Assembly (NCBI GenBank): GCA_039619475.1
Contig: CM077115.1
Coordinates: 514,310,815 to 514,374,814 of the forward strand
Length of the DNA stretch: 64,000 nt
Direction of reading: 5' to 3'
Origin: Icerya purchasi
Lineage: Eukaryota > Arthropoda > Insecta > Hemiptera > Monophlebidae
In this document: in pieces, positions 10,368-20,529 of the stretch
Layout of the letters: the number at the start of each line of letters is the position of its first letter
Position numbering within the stretch: the first letter of the stretch is position 1
The notes under the pieces: generated by a model
What the model saw: the letters and a program-made list of their open reading frames with translations, nothing else
The model's database searches: none
What the model was told of the DNA's origin: nothing
Program-made: the position numbers and the translations under genes

Positions 10368-11170
10368 TTTTTTTTTTTTTTTAAATGGGCTCGGTGTTAA
10401 CACTGACCCAACTACATGGACCTAGATCACCTCCTCAGATTCTGAGGCGATCGGAGATAGAAAGTATAAAGGAAAGAAGGAGGGGAATAACGGCTGGAGA
10501 TGGGAAGGAAAGGATAAAGGAAGCATTGAAAGGGGTAGGAAGATCTAACACCAAAAGTTCGGCGATAGATGAGAGCACTGAGGAAAAAGAGCAGAGCATT
10601 CGAAAAGGATATGGTTGGGGTCACATATAAAGGGAAGATCAGTTGAGTGGAGAGGGCAAAAGGGAGAAGGTGAAAGAGAAAGAGAAAAGTGAGAAAAGGG
10701 AAGGAGGGAATGGCCAAGTCTCAGTCTGATTAAAGAAACAATAGCCGAGCGCCGAGAAGAAGGAAAAAATTGGTACCAAGGCTGTGAATTGGGAGTAGGC
10801 TGTAGGAGGAGGTAGAGGGAAGAGCGATTGGCAAAAAAGGAAGGGTAGATGTCAACCCACAGTCTGGTATGGAGACTTGCGGAGAGGAAAAGGATGTTTG
10901 AGGCAGGAAAATGTGGAAGGAATGGACCATTGAGAGACGCTGAGCGAGCTAGGAAGTCAGCTGCTTCGTTGCCCTCAATTTCAGAGTGGCCAGGAACCCA
11001 TAAAAAGTCAATAAGGATAGAACGTGCAAAGCGCAAGTTGGAGATAGAGGCACGAACAGAAAGAATGATGTCATTAGTCAAGTGGGAAGGAGGAGAAGAG
11101 ATAGCTTGCAGCATGGATTTGGAATCAGTAATAATGAGAAACTTACAGATCCCTCTTGAAGAGGAAATAA
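10368..11170 (-). mobile_element. 5'-truncated RNase-H LINE with poly(A) (copy 3, minus strand)
   Basis: It begins as a T-run at 10368-10382 (poly(A) on the minus strand). Upstream it reads RNase H with FLWVPGHSEIEGNEAADFLA, the canonical W-x-P-G-H-x-x-x-x-G-N-E-x-A-D signature, so this copy keeps the residues that copy 2 lost. Then come RLRLGHSLLPFSHF and ICDPNHILFECSAL. A frameshift near 10545 separates the last ~40 residues. The element is truncated at about 11170 within the RNase H domain (ITDSKSMLQAI start). Confidence 0.8.
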
Positions 11171-13678
11171 AGGAGACTTTTCTGTATGTTTTCCGTGGTT
11201 TTAAAAATTAATCCGAACAGACACCCAGACTGTTGTGAAAAGCATACTATCTATCCCCCGCACAGATTCTACATTATACATTACTCTATTACGAGTTCTT
11301 CAAAAATTGATTCGAATATGTTTTTCCTTTTTTTTTTCATTCCTAAAAATTCATTCTTTCTACCCCCGCCCCCTAACATCTAAAAATTCCTGATCTTTCG
11401 TAATCTTTATTTATTTTATCGATTCTAAAAATTAATCAATGGTTCACTCGAAAGTGTACCATACATTCCCACACACATATCTTCTATCACGAATTTCCCT
11501 ATTGATCATGAACTTTTTTCAGTGTTAGCCACAATAGCATATCACATTGGTCTCGCATACGCACCACATGCAGTTCTATATGTTTAATTTTTTATTAACG
11601 ATCTTTATTTTTTTTATACCGGTATTACTTTTTCCTACACAGTCATGTCATCATATACACTTAACATTGTCAAAATAATTTTAACCTTTCGAGAAAGAAA
11701 AATCTCCGATCAATAAAAAATATTTGTTAACATCACAATTATTTTTAATATTATTCGTTTCGCTATAAACATAATTTCTTTATTTAATAAACTCATCCGC
11801 ATCATCAATCGTTTCAAGACATTATTGTTTCGAACGTCAATCCCTGTTTTCCAAGAATCGATAACCTCTGCAGGTATATATCTTGGGGACCGCTCTTTCG
11901 GGCGCGATCGATCGGGCGCGAAAAGCGGGCGCGACTCTATCGGGCGCAGCCTCTTTCGGGCGCAGGCGAACTCAGACCTTTTTACAGACCACCTACGGTG
12001 ATTTTCAGGTATCATCCATTAAATGTTATCATCTGTGTTAGTGAGAAACACGAGTTACCAAATACTACTATCAGAAATTGCGTCCAAAAAATACCGTTCT
12101 TCGTTAACGATTTAGTTTTTCCGCGCGTACAGCATGGTATATATGCATATATAATCACAAAACACATATTTTACATTATTTTATTTGGTTATTCACTTTT
12201 TTTAAATATTTTCTATTTTTTTTTTGAAATAACGACTTCAGCCTGAAATACTCATAAACAGACTTTCGCGATGTAAATTTAAAAGTTCTGTTAGCAATAG
12301 TGATACGAAACGGACGAAAATTATTAATATTAATAATCGGTCAAATGCATTGTCAGTTTTTTTCATATTTTTTTTTTTGCTAACGTATAGTCAACCACAT
12401 TTAAAAAATTACAAACTATCAACTCTATGCCATTTAAAGTGTAACATAACTGGATTGAATTTTGCTTCTGATACATATTCCTTATATTATCTTTCTCTTT
12501 TATTCGTATCTAGGAAGTTTATTTGAGGATACGTTTATTAAAGTTTTTTCTGTTATCTGCGATTTTAATTATATATTTAATTCATTGACGAATCAACCCT
12601 GATTTCAGAAAAATATCGGAAAAGGCAAACAAAGGCGCAAAAATTTTTAAACCTAAACACATTTATGTTAATACTGGGCGAGAAATATATACGATATTTC
12701 AAATTAAAAATTAAATATCTTTGTTTTGAATTTAATATTATGTAAATGTAAATTATGGTAATCTTTAAATTAACTCACAGAATGTTCAGTACATGAAACA
12801 TCCTGCCTGACTAACCTCTTTTTTTTTCTTTAGAAAAATTTTAAATCTTCAAAACACTGGACTAATATTATTTTCGTAAAAATTTTAATAAAGCCAATAA
12901 GGAAGAAGCTTTCAAACCTTGAATTTGTTTAAATAATCCCGATAAATGCACTGCGGGAAATTCTATTTTAAAAATAATGGATAATCTTCTTCTGTATATA
13001 AATAGGCAAAGACAAAACAGTTCAGTACCTTCTTTTCCACTTTTTATTAACCGATTTTCTTGCTTTTTTTTCTGTTTAGTAACTATTGATGATCTTTAGA
13101 GCTATCAGTACACAAAATTTTGGAAACAGTTATCCTTTTTGTTTCGTATTTAAATAAAAAAGTAATACAAAAAGTGAAGAAGGAAATCGCTGCAACCAGT
13201 AAATCTGTTCTTATTGAAATGTTTTAATTTTTCTTAATAATCATCATTATTGGCTTTTTTAAAGTGTACTAAATCTTAAGGTGTCATTTAATTTTTGTAT
13301 TGAAAGTACATATAAAAGTATATGTTTTCAGATATATAATGAACGAATGTATAAGAGTGGGAAAAAATTTTGGAAATATACAAATTCATATGTATTTTTC
13401 TAAAATTTTTAATGATAATTATTGTTGAGTTTGGACCATTGGGGGAACGCTAGTATTTATAAACATGTGACTGAAGTGGCAAACTGTAAATATATGAGAT
13501 ACATCTACATTGCAAAATGATTTAATTAGCCCAGAATAACACTCCTACTGAATAGCATGGACTCATCAAATTAAATGACGAATTAAAATCACGGTTTTTA
13601 TAATCTTTTCGTATTTACCTGAAATTGCGTACAAGCAAGAATATATAAATTGACATATTCCCCGTTTTTAGAATTAAC
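11171..13678. other. Unassigned intron 1 sequence
   Basis: AT-rich sequence without convincing genes. The only notable feature is a GC-rich CGGGCGC cluster at 11899-11963, listed separately. The stretch near 12721-12790 resembles 36830-36905 by eye, suggesting a shared unclassified repeat. Confidence 0.4.
11899..11963. repeat. CGGGCGC motif cluster
   Basis: Five copies of CGGGCGC start at 11899, 11913, 11926, 11941 and 11957. They are separated by 14, 13, 15 and 16 bases inside an otherwise strongly AT-rich intron. Two copies are preceded by CTCTTT and two by ATCGAT or CTAT. It may be a decayed short-period satellite or part of a transposon end. No regulatory role can be shown from sequence. 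Confidence 0.6.
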
Positions 13679-15430
13679 TTAAAATATATTTTTTCTATTC
13701 ATTATTTTTAAGATTTCATCAATTTTTATTTGATCAAATACTCCGGATATGTCAAAGCTGATTAGTAACGTATGTCTTGTTCGTTTTTTATATTTTTCAA
13801 TGTAATCGCATAACTTTTTTATTGCTAGCTCGGTTGATTTGTTTTTAAGAAAGCCAAACTGATTTTCGTTTAAAATCGCTTTTTCTTTTATTTCTGTATC
13901 CAGAAAATTTTTTATTATTTTTTCGTATATTTTACTTAAACTAGACAGTAGCGTTATAGGCCTGTATGATTTCGGATTTGTTAAATCTTTTCCAGGTTTG
14001 TTTATTATTTTAATTTTTCCTTGTTTCCAGACGTTTGGGAAATAATTTAGTTCGATACATTTTTGGTAAATAGATTTAAATATTTTTTCGTCTACTTTGT
14101 GAAGAAGTTTAATCATCTTGTTAGAAATTTGATCGTGTCCATTGGCTTTCCTATTGTTCAGTTTTTTGATTATTGTAGTTAATTCGTTTTCATATATTTG
14201 AAGAGTTTTATCTGGCTGAGTCGGTTGCAACTTAAGTGTTCGGTTTGGAAATAATTCAGCAAAAATTATTTTATGTTTTTCAGTGTTATCGTGTACGATG
14301 CATCCACCGACATTAAAAGCAGGCATGTCTACTCTTTGTTTGGTTTTGTCCATACAGATTTTATACGGCTTGCCCCAGATTGTCGAAGAATTAATCATTT
14401 CTTTCCATTTTTCATGCTTTGATGTCTGCAGTTCTTCATTGTATTCTTTTTTCAGTTTTCTAATTTTAATCCTTAATAATTCCACTTTATTATTTGTTTT
14501 ATTTTTGCTTTTGTATAGTCTCCTTTGTAGTTTTTTCAGTATCTTTTTAAAGCTTTCTAATTTTCCATTCCAATAAGGTGTGTCGCGAATTTTTGCTTTT
14601 GTAAGTGAATTGTGGATTAGTACTTTTATTATGTTTGTAAATTCTATGATTTCGTTCTCTAAATCTTCTTTTTTAGTTACTTTTTCAATGTGTTCTATTT
14701 TTTGTTTTATTTGAGGTAGAGCATTGATAATTTGTTTTTGAAAGATCTCATAGTCAACTGTTAGTGTATTTTCATTTAGTGATTTACTATCTTTCCTTAT
14801 TGCGAGTTGCAGACATATTGTTAAGTGTTGCGTTACTGAAGAAGGTAATATTTTTATATTTCTAACGTTCTGGCTGATTGTTTCGTGGACAATTATAAGA
14901 TCAATTACACTGCTCCCATTGTGATTGTTAAAAGTTTTTATGTTATAAGGATTACAAACGCTTAAATCATTGGCAAATAGGAATTCTTCGAATTTTTCTG
15001 CTCTTTTCGTATTATAGTTTATATTGTTTAAATTTTCATATATCGTTGATCTAACATTAAAATCACCTAACAGTATCGGTTTTAATTCCTGAAATTGTGT
15101 GATTAAATGGTTAATTATAAGAATGTGTGGATCTATACTTTCATTAGGGGAAAAGTAGGACGCAAATAAAATATAATTTCCTATTTTAATTGAAATGATA
15201 TTTTGAGTTGTTCCTATTATTGACAAGTTTATATTTTTATTATAGGCTATTGCAATATTCGGCTGTGTTATTTCATACTGTTCATTGTTTATTCCATATA
15301 GTTTGTTTTTGTAAATATACGGTTCCGGTATTATTATTAAGTCTTGTTCACTATTTGTTAATATTTCGTACTGTTGAATTTTGGTTCTGCCCACATTAAG
15401 TAATAATATATTTAAATTACCTTTCATCAT
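13679..15430 (-). pseudogene. I/R1-like LINE ORF2, truncated in reverse transcriptase
   Basis: A continuous 583-codon frame. Residues ~1-210 are an apurinic-like endonuclease: NILLLNVGRTK at the start, IIPEPYIY near 32, PILLGDFNVRSTIYEN near 138, and SVIDLIIVH near 172; the usual S-D-H near 190 is replaced by V-T-Q-H. The second half is the reverse transcriptase N-terminus: ANGHDQISNKMIKLLHK, GKDLTNPKSYRPITLLSSL, NENQFGFLKNKSTELA, then motif A as SFDISGVFDQ. The frame stops shortly after motif A, so palm motifs B-E, including YADD, are missing. The full protein would nick target DNA and prime cDNA synthesis. It follows an ORF1 at 15480-16846 on the same strand. Confidence 0.85.
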
Positions 15431-15479
15431 GTATTATTTATATGATTATTTTGTTCTTTGGAAGTGTTTAATTGATAAG

Positions 15480-16846
15480 ATAATTTTTTGATAATTTTTG
15501 TGAACTGAATTTTTACTGATCTACTATGTAGGATAGGTTTATTTTCAATTAGCATGTTCATTAAGCCATTTATGTCTTCCGTAAATTCTTTTGCCGTCTA
15601 AAGAATATATTTTTTCCCCTTACACATTCCTACAAATAACATAAAATTATTTAACGAAAGCGGATATTTATCTTCATTGTTCCGGATATTTATTTCTAAT
15701 GGTTTGAATATTTCTTTTTTTAATATCGATTCATTTTCTTCTTCATCTGCTTTTATGGACTGGTCGCTGTCATATGTTATTGTTGCCTGTTCTTTTGTTT
15801 CTGCTGCATCATCTGTTTTAGCGTTTTGGTCGTTTAATAATACATTGTTAATTTTGGGTTTCTTTTTAATTTTTTAATTTATTACCTGACATTATTGATT
15901 CGGAAGAATTTGTTGATAGTGCTCTTTTAGCAGCTCCATTTAAGAGTTGCGTTAACGGAAGAGTGGGGAAGTTGATGTCAACGTTTACATTTTTATTGTC
16001 ATTTATTTTATCACTTACGTTGTTTGAAATGTCTTCGTCTTCTATCGTGTTTGGACAGTTTTTACTAGTATGTCCTTTCTCGTTACATACAAAACATGAA
16101 ACTGTGCCTGGGGATAGAAATATTCGGTATGTTATTTCTTCGTAGTGTATGAGTACTGTTTCAGGGATTTTTTTGATTTCCTCTGGGTTTATAAAAAATT
16201 GCCGTTTGGCATTTAATAAGTGCTCGTATCCTCTCGTTTCTCCCATCCCGTACTTTATAAAAGAGATCGGGGTTTCTGGGTTTACATTATAGTCTTTTTT
16301 GAGTATTTCTTCTATAATGTAGTGTGGTATAGAAGAACATACATTTGAAATTATTATTCTTTTTTTAGGGTTTCTTAGTCTTCTTATATGTATTACGTCG
16401 TTGTTTATTGTGATTGTTTTGTGCGTGTCTACTAAATAATCTACGAATTGTTTACTGGATAAAAATATTGCAAACATGTCGCGCGACATTCGTGATATAT
16501 ATTTTAAATTTTGAGGTTCTACGATTTCTCTTATTTTAATAATGTAATCTTTTTGATTGATTCCTTTCGGTATATTAAAAACTATTGCTTGTTCTTTTGA
16601 TGGGAAATTAAAAGCTGATGCTGTTTTAGCGTAACTGTTAGCATTGTTGTTTGTGTAGTTAGTATGTGAATTGTTGTTACCTGATTTCTGTTGGATTTGT
16701 TTACCTATATATGAAGATGTTTCTTCTGATAATAGTGGTGACGGTAATATTATTGATGACGATTGGTGTTGATGTGTTGGTAAAGTTGGTGTGGGAAGTT
16801 GCTGAGGGGTTGATAAGTCGATGGCTGTATCAGGCGGTGTTAACGT
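15480..16846 (-). pseudogene. I/R1-like LINE ORF1 (gag-like, CCHC zinc knuckle)
   Basis: The frame is open on the minus strand from 16846 to 15866 and continues in a shifted frame to about 15480. The N-terminal ~100 residues are Ser/Thr/Gln/Pro-rich. The middle has IVFNIPKGINQKDYIIKIRE, an RNA-binding-like fold. SCFVCNEKGHTSKNC is a perfect C-x2-C-x4-H-x4-C knuckle. The C-terminal part ends with a MNMLIEN...LHSRSVKIQF block that matches the ORF1 end of the LINE at 52516-58000. There is no in-frame ATG near the expected start; the codon at 16846 is ACG. This suggests a lost initiator or a non-AUG start. Confidence 0.78.
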
Positions 16847-18730
16847 CCGTAGCCCGCACTAGACAAAACTACACACTATCGCGAAAGATAAAGATAAAGA
16901 CAAAATACATAATTCCGTGTATTCAACTAACGAGAAAACGTTTATTACAATAAACGCATGAACACACGACCGAACTATCACTTATCACATGCCACTGAAT
17001 GCTTAGTAAAGTCAAGAAACATTTTTTTTTTAATTGATTTTTTTTTTGAAACGTCTTTCAATCGGAAAATTCTGAAAAAATTCACTGGTGGACTTCCACA
17101 TAAGAAATAACTAAATATTTTTTAAATCTCATAACCTCAAAATTGGCCCCTAAAAAAATTATTTAAGTTTTAAATAATTTTTTCCACTCTTAAATTCAGA
17201 TTCCGCTTTTTAAATGCACGATTTTGATGTTTTTTCCCGTTATTTACAGTGGTGCTACTACTTATTCAAAAAAAAAAAAAAAAAACTGGTGGCCACCCCG
17301 ATTTTGGACAAAAACTAGCTTTTTCGTCCTTTTCTTACATTTTTAATAGGTTATGTTACAATTAGCTTAAATAACCTTTTATGTTTTCCCGCTCTTTATG
17401 ATGATATTATTTTAATAAGGAGTTTTAATATAACACGTTCAAATATCAGCGAAAAATCTGATTTTTACAATTGTTTTTTGTTCTACTTTTACATTGCAGT
17501 ACATTCTGAAAGTCTAGAATTATATTTTACATATTTTGCGTATATTTCCAATAACGGTGATATAAAAATTGTAACATTTTTATTGCTTCCCATCCTGCTA
17601 TAAACCGAAATCTAACATTTTTTAAGATTATGTGATATTTTTAAGTCATGTTACATTTAAAATTTTTAAACAGTGGAAATAAAACTGTTTCTATTTTTTA
17701 AATATCATCTTTACTTCTATGTATATTATTTCGGCCTGGTTGCACTTATTTTTTGAGTATTAAGAGTCATTTTTTTTTAAATTGCTGCAGATTGTTTGAC
17801 TTTTTTTTTTTATATAAATAAATAAGTTTTGGGCCTCATTGAACAGATATGCTCGTTGTGTGAGTGCCCAACACTCTTATTATCGTTTATTCTAGTCAAC
17901 AAAATTACAGTTAATCATTCTTACTACCTAAACCGAATGTATTAAACCAAAAAATAAATAAATATATATCAATCAACGCAAATATACATTTATATATATA
18001 TATATATAAATAGCACAATAATACACCCATACATAGGGACCGTTTACATATTAAACGTCGCATACATTAATGTACAGGAAAGAAAAAGGAAGGAAATTGG
18101 TAAATAGATGGTCTAAAGAAACCCTAAAAATGCAACAATAATAATAAAGGGAAAATGGAATGCAGCAAAATTCCTTAATCTTTGCACCATTCTTTCAACC
18201 ACTTCTTCACTTCTCTCTTCCATACACCAATTTACCTATTTACAGTCGGTTAATTAAAATCTACATTAAGTAATTAAAATCTGTAGGAAGTAATAGGTTA
18301 AAGAAATAATCAGTTATATCTTACAGTTATGAAATGAAAAATAAAAATGATATTTTAGCTTCAGTATCTACTGATGCACTTAGAAATATTTCTGGGGAGG
18401 GGGGATTTTTTCTATATATGTATATATATATATATACATATATGTGTGTGTGTATGTCATCATATAATATATTCATTCATAAATGGTACATTAAGGCCTT
18501 GTAGTCAATTATTGTATATGCAATATTTGAACACTACAATAAAAACAAATAAAAAATAGTAATTTCCATACAGTTCATAAAAATTTTAATTCTCTTTTCT
18601 TTTGTCATAAATTGAAATGAAATAAATTTATTCTGAATTTTGGCCCATTTAATTCAAGAAATTATTATTTCGCAGGCATTTTGGGGGAGGTTTGAACACA
18701 GAAAACCCCTCTCAGATACGACCCTGATCT
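16847..18730. other. LINE 5' region and unassigned AT-rich intron
   Basis: About 16847-17000 is probably the 5' untranslated part of the adjacent minus-strand LINE. The rest is AT-rich, with homopolymer runs and two microsatellites (TA at 17990-18008; TA/TG at 18412-18454). No genes are supported. Confidence 0.45.
18412..18454. repeat. TA/TG compound microsatellite
   Basis: Alternating TA steps with a TG stretch (ATGTGTGTGTGTATG). A simple repeat with nothing else supported. Confidence 0.9.
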
Positions 18731-19620
18731 GAACAATTAAAATGAGCAAATAAAATTAAAATAAGGATGAAAAAATAAAATTGCAATGTAAAATAAATAT
18801 GCCTATTTAAATTATCGGAGAACGTATGAAATAAAAACCACATCATGAAGTGAATGAAACTTAAAAATTCAATAAAAAAATTTGAAAATATGTAATTAAA
18901 TGCTTTAGAAAATAAATGTTTTGGGGGGAAAAAGAATTAAATAGTTGATTAGAAATTTGATATAAAAATAATATTAAATTTATTTTCATTGGACTTAAAA
19001 TATATGATATTTGTTTTACACATAAGTAAATAAAATAATTTCATGTACTTACCGAACAGTAAAAAATATCTGGAAAATGTAAAATTGGTGTATGGGCCTT
19101 TCTGATATATAACTGAGCTGCTGCCAGGTGCGATACCTATAGATATCGTAAAGTAAAATAAAAAATAGAAGAAATAAATACGTGTACATATCACTTAAAT
19201 AATAATGCTGTAAAAAGTATAATTTGTTATTCCGCAGATGGCGTGAAAAATTTTTTTCTTTCTTTCTTTCTTTTTCTAAATATCTAGTAGTATCCATTAC
19301 TGATTTCATAAGAATATTACATTAAAACCTTTTTTTTTAAATAAAAATGTATGATGTATGAAAGTAAATGTGAAGGAACTAAATTTCATCGACATATGTT
19401 AAAAAATTAAAATATACTTTGTATTAAATTTTTCCTTCGCTGACAAAAAACAAAAATATCTATTCAAGACACGTATGCTGTGAAAAAAAGAAATAAACAA
19501 CTATCATTTTATTTCTATATAGTATTGATTGCCATTATGTACATAAAAAATTAGTAGTGTATTAAAAAAATTGTTACTCTACATGCTTTGTAAAATTTAG
19601 TAGTATGTTTACTTGAGCAT
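18731..19620. repeat. Duplicated ~0.9 kb segment, uninterrupted copy
   Basis: This aligns colinearly with 19972-20195 and then 23394-23994. Shared landmarks include AATTAAAATGAGCA, GGGGAAAAAGAA, the block around TTTTACACATAAGTAAATAAA, AAATATCTAGTAGTATCCAT, and the end at TTTACTTGAGCAT. It represents the pre-insertion state of the site hit by the Jockey LINE. The nature of the repeat is unknown, and it has no coding potential. Confidence 0.8.
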
Positions 19621-19971
19621 TATTATAGCCGCAAATATAAACACGTAATTTCTTTTTTAAATTGCAATTCGATTGCTTGAGTGTCTTTAAAATAAGCTTG
19701 AACCAAAAAAGAAATCATAATAAAATTAATTTTAGAATTCAGTTTCATAAATTGTATATGTAAACATATATGTATATAGAAATAGATACACAACCAGTTT
19801 TCTTTTATTTAAATGTGCACAAAGTTAAATAAATATGTAGCATCAATAATAAATTAAATATATAAAATATATACCATGCCTGAAAAATCAGGTTAATAAA
19901 TTTGTATGAAAAAAATAAATCACGGAGAAAATGTAACGGAGAGGATAAAGTGATTGAAAAATACGCGATCG

Positions 19972-20195
19972 GAACGATTGAAATGAGCACAAAATTAAAA
20001 TGGGGATAAAAAAATAAAATTGTGACGTAAAATAAATAAGCCTTTTTCAATTTGGAGAATGTATGAAATGAAAACGAAACCATGAAGTAAATGAAATTTA
20101 CAAAATTCAATAAAAAAATCGAAATCTAAAATGTAATGCTTTAAAAAATAAATGTTTCGGAGGGAAAAAGAAATAAATGGTTGATTACAAATTTG
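19972..20195. repeat. Duplicated segment, interrupted copy, left part
   Basis: Homologous to 18731-18960. It stops at AAATTTG, where the Jockey LINE begins. Confidence 0.78.
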
Positions 20196-20196
20196 G

Positions 20197-20529
20197 TGTC
20201 CTGCCTATAAGGAGGAACTAACATTCTTAAATCCATATACAAGAGGACTCAATAAAATACACAAGACCATTAATACAAGTGCGGCAAATTTTCCGCCATT
20301 AAACAGAATAAATTCGCAAATAAACAGCACTACCCAAGTAACAAGACCGACTTATTCAAAGGTAGCAGGAAATCATATGCCAGAGCAACAACGTAATCTG
20401 GACCAAAGTCCTGAGAAAGCGCATATCTCTGACTCCTTATCATCCTTTTTAAATGAATTCAAAATAATAATATCTCCATTAATAAATCTCCTCACTAAAG
20501 TCATAGAAAATCTATTACAAGCGAAATGA
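20197..20529 (+). pseudogene. Jockey ORF1, C-terminal remnant
   Basis: The frame enters at CPAYKEEL, the last Cys and following residues of the third gag-like zinc knuckle, as in Jockey ORF1 proteins. It runs open to the TGA at 20527-20529. A Ser/Pro/Gln-rich linker is followed by FLNEFKIIISPLINLLTKVI. The stop overlaps the ORF2 start as ATGA, the arrangement typical of Jockey elements, where ORF2 is made by termination-reinitiation. The knuckles and N-terminus are missing because the insertion is 5'-truncated. Confidence 0.8.
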
